64,000 nt of DNA. Source: Peribacillus sp. FSL H8-0477 (GTDB lineage Bacteria; Bacillota; Bacilli; Bacillales; DSM-1321). A program made the translations under genes and the position numbers. The notes beneath the pieces were generated by a model. The model made no database searches, had not been told where the DNA came from, and saw only the letters and a program-made list of their open reading frames with translations. Positions 27,541 through 34,908 of the stretch are shown piece by piece; position 1 is the stretch's first letter, and every line of letters begins with the position of its first letter. The stretch spans positions 248,001 through 312,000 of the forward strand of contig NZ_JBBODE010000001.1 of NCBI RefSeq assembly GCF_038002765.1, in the 5' to 3' direction.

Positions 27541-29358
27541 TTAATTTAAGGTTAGTTGTGGAACCACACGATGATTAGCTAAGTTGATCAATGTATTTCG
27601 CAAGGATTCTCTGTCCCAATCTGCGTAATTATTTACAATATCCTCTATTTCGAGTTGATAAAGCTCTCCTGTTTTACCAATATAAATATTCGGATAGATA
27701 TGTGTTTCGTGAACTTCCTCTTTATTTAGCAGTTCTTCAAATAACTTTTCCCCTGGTCGTATTCCTGAAAAGCTAATGCCAATTTCTTCAACGCTATTAC
27801 CTGATAGTCGAATGACATTTTTAGCAAGATCAACAATTTTTACTGGTTCACCCATATCTAATACAAAAATTTCTCCCCCGCTTGCTAAGGCGCCAGCTTG
27901 AATCACCAGTCTTGATGCTTCAGGAATCGTCATAAAGTAGCGAACCATATCAGGATGCGTAACCGTAACGGGTCCGCCTCTCTCAATTTGTTTCGTGAAT
28001 AACGGGATTACACTTCCCCGGCTGCCTAAAACATTTCCAAATCTTACTGCGACTAATTTCGTAGCGCTTTTTTGATCCATATCTTGAATTGCCATTTCTG
28101 CCAGTCTTTTTGTTGCCCCCATTACACTTGTCGGATTCACCGCTTTATCACTTGATATCATGACAAATATGCCGACCCCATTCCAGCTGGCTGCTTGGGC
28201 AACATTCGTCGTACCAATTAAATTATTCTTAACCGCTTCTTCCGGATTATTTTCCATGAGCGGAACATGTTTATGGGCCGCCGCATGGTAAACAACATCC
28301 GGTTTATAGATTTCCATTACCATCATCATTTTCTTAAAATCTTGCACATCTGCTATTTCTGGCAGAAATTCAATGTGAGTTTGTTTATATATCTCTCTTA
28401 GCTCCATTTCGATGGAATAAATACTATTTTCACCATGTCCCAGTAAAATGACTTTTTGAGGAGTAAATTGACAAATTTGACGGCAGATTTCTGAACCAAT
28501 TGATCCGCCAGCACCAGTGACTAATATGACTTTGTTCGTGACATATTCAGAAATTCCGTCGATATCCAACTCAACTGTTTTCCTGCCCAATAAATCCTCT
28601 ACCTGAATATCTCGTAATTTATTTACGGATAGTTGTCCTGTAAGAAGATGTTCAATCATTGGCAATGTTTGTGTTTTCGCATCTGTTTTCGCACACTCGG
28701 TATAGATGGTGTTTATCTGCTGTTTATTTAAGGATGGGATTGCTATGATAATTCGTTCAATACTATAATTCTGTATCGTTTCGACAATCTTACTAACACC
28801 ACCAACAACTGGAATGCCATAAATATCAAGACCGTGCTTTCTTCTATTGTCATCAATAAAGGCAACAGGCAGTAAATCTGACTCGTTCTTTTTCAACAAT
28901 TGACGGGCAATCATGGTCCCTGCAGAGCCAGCACCGATAATAAGCGTTCGTTTCCGATTTTGCTCTTTAGCTAGGTATCGATCTCTGTATATTCTCCAAC
29001 AAAACCGCGACCCACCGATAAATAACATATGAAGCAGCCACGTTACGGCGAGTAAACGGAAATATACTTCTTGAAGAACAGCAAATTGAACAATCGATGT
29101 AACTAAGATAGAAGCCGTTACGGTTTTAAAAATAAGAAGTAATTCGCTAATACTTGCATATTCCCAGGCTTTTTTATACAACTTGAATTGTATCGAAAAT
29201 ACATGATGACTAATAAGTATGGTCAGCGAACTGACGATTAGTGGAATGGTCACCACATATATGGTCGCATCGACTAAAAATCGCCCTGCAAAAATAGCTG
29301 AAAGTACGATACATGAATCGACTAAAACAACGAAAAACAGCCTCTGCTGACTAGTCAT
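27541..29358 (-). CDS. epsC: EpsC-like membrane nucleotide-sugar 4,6-dehydratase
   Basis: 605 residues. Four or so N-terminal membrane helices (about 7-115) lead into a first Rossmann domain (GAGSAGTMIARQLL near 145) and a C-terminal SDR domain (VTGAGGSIGSEICRQ near 285; SSDKAVNPTSVMGATKR). This is the PglF/CapD/EpsC family, UDP-GlcNAc 4,6-dehydratases. With EpsN and EpsM it would give UDP-di-N-acetylbacillosamine. Strong ribosome site GGAGG. It is the first gene after EAR copy 1, exactly as in B. subtilis. Confidence 0.92.
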   Translation of the reverse strand: MTSQQRLFFVVLVDSCIVLSAIFAGRFLVDATIYVVTIPLIVSSLTILISHHVFSIQFKLYKKAWEYASISELLLIFKTVTASILVTSIVQFAVLQEVYFRLLAVTWLLHMLFIGGSRFCWRIYRDRYLAKEQNRKRTLIIGAGSAGTMIARQLLKKNESDLLPVAFIDDNRRKHGLDIYGIPVVGGVSKIVETIQNYSIERIIIAIPSLNKQQINTIYTECAKTDAKTQTLPMIEHLLTGQLSVNKLRDIQVEDLLGRKTVELDIDGISEYVTNKVILVTGAGGSIGSEICRQICQFTPQKVILLGHGENSIYSIEMELREIYKQTHIEFLPEIADVQDFKKMMMVMEIYKPDVVYHAAAHKHVPLMENNPEEAVKNNLIGTTNVAQAASWNGVGIFVMISSDKAVNPTSVMGATKRLAEMAIQDMDQKSATKLVAVRFGNVLGSRGSVIPLFTKQIERGGPVTVTHPDMVRYFMTIPEASRLVIQAGALASGGEIFVLDMGEPVKIVDLAKNVIRLSGNSVEEIGISFSGIRPGEKLFEELLNKEEVHETHIYPNIYIGKTGELYQLEIEDIVNNYADWDRESLRNTLINLANHRVVPQLTLN

Positions 29359-29414
29359 CTAGGTCCCTCCTTTTCTTTTTTCTCTAAATATAAAAGTAAT
29401 TTTCTATGTATTAA

Positions 29415-29469
29415 ATAAAGTATTTAGGTATGCGTTTTCTCTCTAAAAGCCCATACCTAAATACTTTAT
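29415..29469 (-). repeat. Long perfect inverted repeat between EAR 1 and epsC
   Basis: 18-bp arms (29415-29432 and 29452-29469, ATAAAGTATTTAGGTATG and its complement) around a 19-nt loop that can itself pair CTTTT with AAAA. It begins 9 nt after the EAR in the transcript and has no strong T tract. It may be a processing or pausing hairpin, or a mobile-element scar. Confidence 0.8.
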
Positions 29470-29478
29470 AATAAAAAT

Positions 29479-29584
29479 GGGGCATCTAACCCCTCCTCTC
29501 ACCACATTCTCGACGACAAGCGTCTAAGGTTTTATCAACCCACAATATGATCGAGTGCCTCCGTTGATAACGGCAAGGAGACAT
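29479..29584 (-). ncRNA. EAR element, first copy
   Basis: A structured leader of about 106 nt between epsB and epsC, the location of the eps-associated RNA that promotes processive antitermination in Bacillales. It shares long blocks with copy 2 (AACGGAGGCACTCGATCATA) and covariation-like loop changes. It starts ATGTCTCC and ends with the hairpin GGGGTTAGATGCCCC. Identified by position and by comparison of the two copies, not by a covariance search. Confidence 0.82.
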
Positions 29585-29609
29585 AACCAGATATACTATA
29601 TGATTTATT

Positions 29610-29625
29610 GTTCTTAATAAAGAAC
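29610..29625. promoter_or_regulatory. SinR-box-like palindrome before EAR 1
   Basis: GTTCTTAATAAAGAAC. On the minus strand GTTCTTT is intact, and the arms pair as GTTCTT/AAGAAC. It lies 25 nt upstream of the EAR and 25 nt after the epsB stop. Either an internal SinR site or a small RNA hairpin that is part of the EAR. Confidence 0.5.
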
Positions 29626-29650
29626 ATCTAAATAAAAAAATAGACATTCT

Positions 29651-30325
29651 TTAAAATAGCTTAACCTTCATTTTCCGTACATTGTCATTTAAAATAACGC
29701 CTACTATCTTGTTTTCAGCGAAGTCAAGAATCCTCTTGGTGGTGTAGGCTTGTTTCATATTGGTTTTACCATGATTGAACACAAGGATTATGCTGTCACA
29801 AAAATTGGCTAAAATTTTTGCATCGGTTACTTCTAAAATAGAGGGAGAATCAATGATAATGCAATCATAGGAAAGAGCTGCACTAGTCAACAGTTCTTGC
29901 ATCATCGATGAACCAATAATTTCCGAAGGATTTATCGGGACTGGCCCGCTGGTTAATACATCTAACTCTCCAATTCCAGTGTGTTTGACAAGTTCCTCTA
30001 AATCGCTAGCTGTATCTAAAAGAAAAGTTGTCAGTCCAACATTATTGGACATCTTAAAAACTAGGTGTACGGATGGATTTCTCAAGTTAGCATCAATCAA
30101 TAACACCTTTTCCTTGTGCTGGGCCATGGAAATAGCTAAGTTAGCTGCTGTTGTCGTTTTTCCATCCCCATCATTTGGAGAAGTGATTTGAATAGTCGTA
30201 ACCTTTTTTTCAAGTGAAGAAAACTTGATATTAGTCCGGATTGTTCTAAATTGCTCTGAAATAATTGAATCCGGATTTGTATAAGTTACTAGATTCCGTT
30301 TATTTGTTAAATGCTTTGACGCCAC
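29651..30325 (-). CDS. epsB: EpsB-like bacterial tyrosine kinase
   Basis: About 224 residues, BY-kinase ATPase domain. Walker A is SPNDGDGKTTT, Walker A' is VLLIDANLRNP and Walker B is CIIIDSPS. It works with the EpsA membrane modulator to control chain length and export. The C-terminus ends MKVKLF right after the kinase core and lacks the tyrosine cluster usual for autophosphorylation. Start at GTG 30325 (GAGGGG 8 nt upstream); GTG 30334 is possible. Overlaps epsA by 26 bp. Confidence 0.88.
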   Translation of the reverse strand: MASKHLTNKRNLVTYTNPDSIISEQFRTIRTNIKFSSLEKKVTTIQITSPNDGDGKTTTAANLAISMAQHKEKVLLIDANLRNPSVHLVFKMSNNVGLTTFLLDTASDLEELVKHTGIGELDVLTSGPVPINPSEIIGSSMMQELLTSAALSYDCIIIDSPSILEVTDAKILANFCDSIILVFNHGKTNMKQAYTTKRILDFAENKIVGVILNDNVRKMKVKLF

Positions 30326-31067
30326 CTGGTTCACCCCTCAACTTTTCACCTGCAGAGTACGTTTGATTATTTTTTTCTTCAGGTGAGTATTTCTTATCTC
30401 TTGAATTTTTTTTATTCATCTTTGAGATTTGGCCTATCACTACAAATCCTAATTCTTCTTCAATTTCCTGTTCATTTCGAATCGTATAGTCAAATACATT
30501 TAGTAAAAAAGCAACCCCTATTCCAACAGCTATCCCAACGACTGCAAATTTTATGGGTGTACCATTTTGTGTATTAATTGGATTTTCATTTACTTTTGCA
30601 GGTGATAATATACGAACTTTTTCAAAACCAATAATAGTCGGTGCTTCTTCTTTAAAAATTCTTGCTGTCGTATTCGCAATCTCTGCTGCTAGTATCGGTT
30701 CTGGATAAACTACACTGATACTGACAACCTGAGAACTTTCGACACTTTCTACAGTAATACTGCCAGCTAATGCTTCTGGAGATAGCGGCAAGTTCAATTC
30801 ATCGACTACTTTTTGAAGTACGGTAACATCTTTAATAATTACTTGCAAGGTTTTCATTTCAGCTTCTTTAGCCTCCATAATAATCCGTGCCGTTGTCGAA
30901 TAAAGTGGTGTCGCATCTAACGTTCGATAATAGCCTGCCGATGCAAAAATCACGCCAATTAAAATGATGATCCATAGACGCTTTTTAATAATGATAAGTA
31001 ATTCTGCTAAATTTATTTCCTTCGGATTACTAGGAACCCCTTTATTAAATTCATACGAACCCTTCAT
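30300..31067 (-). CDS. epsA: EpsA-like Wzz/tyrosine-kinase modulator
   Basis: 255 residues. Two membrane segments (about 30-47 and 173-190) flank an extracellular loop; the Wzz N-terminal domain is at 15-105. The cytoplasmic tail after NVFDYTIRNEQEIEEELGF activates the kinase EpsB. It is the first gene of the main eps operon, with AAAAGGTGA before ATG and the SinR-controlled promoter about 120 nt upstream. It sets polymer length at the membrane. Confidence 0.9.
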   Translation of the reverse strand: MKGSYEFNKGVPSNPKEINLAELLIIIKKRLWIIILIGVIFASAGYYRTLDATPLYSTTARIIMEAKEAEMKTLQVIIKDVTVLQKVVDELNLPLSPEALAGSITVESVESSQVVSISVVYPEPILAAEIANTTARIFKEEAPTIIGFEKVRILSPAKVNENPINTQNGTPIKFAVVGIAVGIGVAFLLNVFDYTIRNEQEIEEELGFVVIGQISKMNKKNSRDKKYSPEEKNNQTYSAGEKLRGEPGGVKAFNK

Positions 31068-31095
31068 TTAATCACCTTTTTATCTGTATTTTAAT

Positions 31096-31111
31096 ACCCT
31101 CTATAAAGAAC
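31096..31111. promoter_or_regulatory. SinR half-site in the eps leader
   Basis: ACCCTCTATAAAGAAC: one good arm (AAAGAAC, 31105-31111), the other degenerate. It lies in the leader 75-90 nt downstream of the main eps promoter. A second site here could help cooperative repression. Confidence 0.45.
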
Positions 31112-31185
31112 AACAAAATCTTCATTTCTATTCAAAAACTAGTTATTAATAGTCTATTAGTTTCATTAATTTCTATTACTCCTCA

Positions 31186-31214
31186 ATCTTAATTCTTTAT
31201 AAAGAACAAGTCAA
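31186..31214 (-). promoter_or_regulatory. Main eps operon promoter
   Basis: Minus strand -35 TTGACT (31209-31214), 17-bp spacer, -10 TAAGAT (31186-31191). The design is the same as at 18055-18083: the spacer is occupied by a SinR-like box. Confidence 0.75.
31192..31207. promoter_or_regulatory. SinR-like operator of the main eps promoter
   Basis: ATTCTTTATAAAGAAC, one mismatch from the perfect palindrome, placed within the promoter spacer. In B. subtilis SinR also binds the eps promoter region. Confidence 0.75.
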
Positions 31215-31320
31215 CAAGATTTTTAGAATATTTTGGTTGTAAGTCATGTTAAAAGAAAAGGTGTTAGAAACTGACAATATTTCTTAATTTTTTTAACAAT
31301 CTATTAGGTAGATCTAAAAG

Positions 31321-31344
31321 AAGACCTTCTCATATGAAGGTCTC
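31321..31344 (-). terminator. Terminator after the NCS2 permease
   Basis: Minus strand GAGACCTTC...GAAGGTCTT hairpin followed by CTTTT, 9 nt after the permease stop codon. Confidence 0.75.
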
Positions 31345-31352
31345 CTATCCTA

Positions 31353-32663
31353 CTAAACTTCTCCTTTACTTGCTTCTTTCCCCTCAAATTTCGACCAATC
31401 GATAACATTCTCTAAAATAATAGCTAGTAAGATCCCAACGAGCAGGCCGTTACTGAGTAATGGACGGATTAGGAAAGGCAATGAGCTGAATGTTTCAGAC
31501 GGTATATTCATAATCGCGATTCCCAGCAAAACTGGTGCTGATATTCGGTAAATGGTTTTTGATGTAAAGGTGATGCCACTTAGGTTGGTGAGTGCCCCAG
31601 AGAACAGCTGCAAGTAGGCAACAAATAACACCGCATTTCCTACACTAACAGGCAAGGTGGAGAAAAAATGTCCGAGTGATGGAACCAAGCCCAGTAAGAT
31701 AAATAGAGAACTCCCTATTATCAGCGGAAGTCGTCTATAGATTTGTGTGGATTGTAAAAAACCCAGCGAAGATATATAGGGTCCATATGGCACAAGACCG
31801 AATAAACCAGCAACAACAGACGACAATCCCGTTACGACAAACGAGCTTTTGTATTGTTTTTGGGTAGTCTTTTTGTTGATAAGCGGTTCTATCCCTTTGA
31901 TGGAAGCCATTGTATTTGAGGTATTCACTAACCCTGTGACGACTGCCATCATGATCAAGCCTAAACTAAAGCTTGGCTTTCCCCAAGGGAACAGATTAAC
32001 TAGCTGTGTTGATTGACTTGTTTCGTCTGGTACTGCGGGAAAAAGCAATGCATAAACTATCCAACCAAAGACCATTCCAATTAAAATGGCAAAGTTCCGC
32101 ATGGACGCTGGTCCTTTGATGGTAATCCAGGCAACAAGCAGGATGATGACGAATGATAGCCCTGCCGTCGGAAGATCGATTTGATCACCTGTAGAAAGGA
32201 CGAGCATGCCTTTGGCAAAAATGGTAATTAGTTGACTCGCAAGTAGAAAAAGGACGGTACTCATTACCACTGGTTTAAAGAGTTTTTTCAACACTTCACC
32301 CATTCCGAGTGCTCCAAGAACAACAGTGAGGACACCCGACAGGATAATGCCGACAGCAAGGCCTCCTCCTGCTTCTGCTGTCGTCATCCCAGCAGAGGAA
32401 GCGGAAGCAGCAAGGCTTAAGATGGCACCCCACCAAATTCCTGAATGGCCTTCCATCAGCGGATATTTATGACCAAATAGAACCTGAAGCATACAAGCAG
32501 CTCCTGTAAAAATAAACGACCGCTGCAAAGCGCTCGCCACTTCCATAGACGACAAATCAAACGCCTCACCAATCGTCAGCGGGATAACGACCGTATTAGC
32601 AAACATAAAAAAGAGCCATTGCAGTCCAGCTAAAAAATCAGTTGTATTTCCGGTGCGAGACAT
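31353..32663 (-). CDS. NCS2 purine/uracil permease
   Basis: 436 residues with about 12-14 membrane segments. FVFANTV-like N-terminus, then GLVPYGPYISSLGFLQSTQI in the conserved substrate region, as in the nucleobase-cation symporter 2 family (uracil/xanthine permeases). It imports nucleobases with protons or sodium. Single gene with AAGGAG before ATG and a terminator behind it. The exact base is unknown. No purine riboswitch is seen in the short leader. Confidence 0.85.
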   Translation of the reverse strand: MSRTGNTTDFLAGLQWLFFMFANTVVIPLTIGEAFDLSSMEVASALQRSFIFTGAACMLQVLFGHKYPLMEGHSGIWWGAILSLAASASSAGMTTAEAGGGLAVGIILSGVLTVVLGALGMGEVLKKLFKPVVMSTVLFLLASQLITIFAKGMLVLSTGDQIDLPTAGLSFVIILLVAWITIKGPASMRNFAILIGMVFGWIVYALLFPAVPDETSQSTQLVNLFPWGKPSFSLGLIMMAVVTGLVNTSNTMASIKGIEPLINKKTTQKQYKSSFVVTGLSSVVAGLFGLVPYGPYISSLGFLQSTQIYRRLPLIIGSSLFILLGLVPSLGHFFSTLPVSVGNAVLFVAYLQLFSGALTNLSGITFTSKTIYRISAPVLLGIAIMNIPSETFSSLPFLIRPLLSNGLLVGILLAIILENVIDWSKFEGKEASKGEV

Positions 32664-32759
32664 AGTCGTATCTCCTTCTACTAGATTTTAGTAAATTGTA
32701 GCACAAAAGGAAATTTTAAAAAGATGAGAAATGATTTATTATTGATAAAAAGGATGTGT

Positions 32760-33032
32760 ATGCAATTGAAGACGGTTATCCAATCTTTAGCTGTTTCCTT
32801 AGGACTTCATGTAATCTTTCTATTTGGGACTTTTTTTATCGGTTATATCAAAACAAGAAACTATCAACCCGATTCAGCAAAGCAGTGGGAAAGTGTAGAT
32901 ACCCTACAAAACGAAGCCGCTTTCGGATTTTCAGTCTCCCCCCTGTTTTTTCTCTTCACCTTTATCGGCTTGGCAGTACTGAGTGGGATAGTCATTCTCT
33001 TCTATAGGAAAAAAAGCGAACCATCGCTTTAG
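32760..33032 (+). CDS. Small two-helix membrane protein
   Basis: 90 residues from ATG 32760 (AAAGGA 7 nt upstream; ATG 32724 and 32754 are in frame but worse placed). Hydrophobic segments at about 7-28 and 58-80; between them a polar loop with YIKTRNYQPDSAKQWES. It ends in a basic tail RKKSEPSL. It is divergent from the permease and shares a terminator with the GDPD gene. No family recognised. Confidence 0.65.
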   Translation: MQLKTVIQSLAVSLGLHVIFLFGTFFIGYIKTRNYQPDSAKQWESVDTLQNEAAFGFSVSPLFFLFTFIGLAVLSGIVILFYRKKSEPSL

Positions 33033-33046
33033 GATGGTTCGCTTTT
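33012..33046. terminator. Bidirectional terminator between convergent genes
   Basis: 14-bp stem AAAAGCGAACCATC with its complement, 7-nt loop, A and T tracts on either side. It overlaps the end of the small membrane protein gene and ends 3 nt from the GDPD stop. Confidence 0.9.
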
Positions 33047-33048
33047 CT

Positions 33049-33951
33049 CTATCTTTTCTTGAAGTCTTTTATGACTTCGTGAAATAAATCGGGAAAATTC
33101 GTGAATAGTCCGGTCACTCCCCAATCAAGTGCCCGTCTCATCTCTTCCTGCGTATTCACTGTATATGGATGGATTTGAAGATCATGGTTTCGGACGGTTT
33201 GAACATACTGCTCATCGATTCTAGCAAAGTTTGGCCCCACACCTATCGCATATTGTGCAATCGTCTCCAATTCATCATCCGTGATTACAGCTGGGCTTTG
33301 ATACGAGATAAGTTGTACGAGCGGCAGATTGGCGTTCAGGCTATGTACCGTCAACAAACTTTCTTGACTGAATGATTGAATCAGAACATTTTTTGTACGA
33401 CCCTTTTTATCAATCATTTTGTTATCTTCTAAAACATCTAAGAGTTTAGCTTCCATTCCTGGATAAACCTCAGGTGACTTTGTTTCGATATAATAGTTTG
33501 CTTGTTTGCCAAACTCTTGCAATACCTCTTCCAGCGTAGGAACCTGTAACCCTTTGTACTCGGTCTTGGCATACTGCGGATATTTTTCATTAAACCAAGA
33601 ACCTGCATCCAGTTGCTTAACTTCCGCTAACGTTAGCTCTTTCACTCGTCCTGTGCCATCTGTTGTTCGATCAACGGATTCATCATGCATCGCAATTAAC
33701 TGCCCATCCTTCGTCATCTGAAGATCTATTTCAATATAGTCTCCCTTTAACTGCTCACCCAATTGATAAGCCGGAATCGTATGTTCTGGAGCATATCCCG
33801 AAGCACCTCGATGTGACACATTCATAATCTTCTTATCCGAATGTTCATGATGCGGCCCGCCGCTATTTGCCGAAACACCCATTGCTGTACCTTGTAAAAT
33901 CAACCCTGCAGTCAGAATCCCTATCCCCATTCTCTTCAAACTATTTCTCAC
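33049..33951 (-). CDS. glpQ: Secreted glycerophosphodiester phosphodiesterase
   Basis: 300 residues. A signal peptide (about 1-28, basic start, then GIGILTAGLILQG, AxA-like SAN) precedes the GDPD domain. That domain has HRGASGYAPEHTIPAY (catalytic His), EIDLQMTKDGQLIAMHDESV (Glu, Asp and second His) and DRTTDG. It cleaves glycerophosphodiesters to glycerol-3-phosphate and an alcohol outside the cell. GTG start. A cre-like site lies upstream. The symbol is by analogy to B. subtilis glpQ. Confidence 0.88.
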   Translation of the reverse strand: MRNSLKRMGIGILTAGLILQGTAMGVSANSGGPHHEHSDKKIMNVSHRGASGYAPEHTIPAYQLGEQLKGDYIEIDLQMTKDGQLIAMHDESVDRTTDGTGRVKELTLAEVKQLDAGSWFNEKYPQYAKTEYKGLQVPTLEEVLQEFGKQANYYIETKSPEVYPGMEAKLLDVLEDNKMIDKKGRTKNVLIQSFSQESLLTVHSLNANLPLVQLISYQSPAVITDDELETIAQYAIGVGPNFARIDEQYVQTVRNHDLQIHPYTVNTQEEMRRALDWGVTGLFTNFPDLFHEVIKDFKKR

Positions 33952-33996
33952 TCACACTCTCTCCCTTCTAAACCTATCATCATTTTAGCAGGGATT

Positions 33997-34011
33997 TGTA
34001 AAGCGCTTACA
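33997..34011. promoter_or_regulatory. cre-like (CcpA) site before the GDPD gene
   Basis: TGTAAAGCGCTTACA resembles the catabolite-responsive palindrome TGTAAGCGCTTACA but has one extra A in the left arm. It lies about 46 nt upstream of the GDPD start. B. subtilis glpQ is under catabolite repression, so the position fits. Confidence 0.5.
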
Positions 34012-34191
34012 TGAATAATTTCTATACTGGTAAAAATAAGAATAATGACGCATCATCCAACTAGTAGATTACTAGTTTTCAGGACCTATAAAGGATTGGA
34101 TACCGGTTCTATTAGCCTTGTTTTTATTCTGTTGGTGGGGAGTGGAATTAATCGTACAACTTTTATAAAATTCGCCTCATTTAAAATTGAT

Positions 34192-34296
34192 CAAGGGCCG
34201 AATCATTGGCAGTTTGGGTCGAATCAATCAGCGTTCGGGCCGAATGTTTACGAGTTTGGGCCGAATACTTCACAGTTTGGGCCGAATGAGGTGAAT
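34192..34296. repeat. Five 21-bp tandem repeats in an intergenic region
   Basis: Unit TTTGGGCCGAAT followed by nine variable bases, five copies in register (starts 34192, 34213, 34234, 34255, 34276), with decayed copies up to about 34390. The period is a multiple of three, so both strands read as 7-residue peptide repeats, but neither frame has a convincing ribosome site. The 540-bp gap 33952-34493 otherwise holds only the cre-like site and a terminator. Confidence 0.85.
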
Positions 34297-34458
34297 ATCG
34301 ATGCTCAATGGGGTTCATAATCCAATTTGAATCGTCGTAATTTAAGTTTTTTAGGGGAGAATACTTCAGTGTAGGGGCAAAATGAGGGTCTATCAATGGA
34401 GTTAATAATGACAAAATGAATAACGGTAAACGACAATTAGTAAAGTTGAATGAAATAG

Positions 34459-34480
34459 GCTGTCTCAGTTGGAGACAGCC
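34459..34480 (-). terminator. Terminator after the small membrane gene
   Basis: GGCTGTCTC...GAGACAGCC, 9-bp stem with a 4-nt loop, followed on the minus strand by TATTTCATT. It begins 14 nt after the stop at 34494. Confidence 0.7.
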
Positions 34481-34493
34481 CTCTGGAAACCAA

Positions 34494-34718
34494 TCATTTT
34501 GATTCTTGTACAACTTCTGTTTTGGCTGATTCTTCTTCTAGCAAGCCGTAGTTGTCCATGCCTAAGATGACTAGGAAGATTGCTAAGGGCACTAGTGACC
34601 ATGCAAAGGTCTTTTTTCCCCAGTTTTTTTGACATACTGATCCGACCATACCGCTTATGACTAATATAATGATTGCTATGACACTTATGATTGCAAGAGT
34701 TACGATTAAATTTTCCAA
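34494..34718 (-). CDS. Small two-helix membrane protein
   Basis: 74 residues. TTG 34718 is taken as start (AGAGGT 7 nt upstream); GTG 34727 is in frame. First helix about 3-28 (IVTLAIISVIAIIILVISGM), a short loop with CQKNWGKK, second helix about 40-55, then an acidic tail. It lies between a terminator and the S8 protease, co-oriented but 190 bp from the latter's end. No family recognised. Confidence 0.65.
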   Translation of the reverse strand: MENLIVTLAIISVIAIIILVISGMVGSVCQKNWGKKTFAWSLVPLAIFLVILGMDNYGLLEEESAKTEVVQESK

Positions 34719-34842
34719 ACTACACACCTCTTCTATTATTGTTATTTCTATATTTTTAGATTCGATTCCTTAAAACATACTTTTCTATTATACTGAAATT
34801 TTCTTACTTGTATACCCCCAAAATTATAAAAGAGCATCCAAG

Positions 34843-34887
34843 AAAAACACCCTATCAGGAGACAATAAACGTCTACTTAATAGGGTG
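34843..34887 (-). terminator. Terminator after the S8 protease
   Basis: Minus strand CACCCTAT...ATAGGGTG with additional pairing inside (GTAGAC/GTCTCC region) and then TTTTTC. It lies 22 nt after the stop codon. Confidence 0.85.
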
Positions 34888-34908
34888 CATGTTAGTATAA
34901 CAAAACTT

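Noticed and set aside
29479-29497. Hairpin GGGG...CCCC plus T-rich tail at the end of EAR 1 as a terminator
   Set aside because: The stem is only 4 bp and the segment is conserved in EAR copy 2 without the T tract, so it is treated as part of the RNA.
34045-34320. Plus-strand reading frame with FGPN-type peptide repeats
   Set aside because: No ribosome site, and the repeat coding follows from a 21-bp DNA repeat; an opposing frame on the minus strand is equally open.
34181-34513. Minus-strand reading frame of 110 codons over the same repeats
   Set aside because: It runs through a terminator and overlaps the end of the small membrane gene; no start support.
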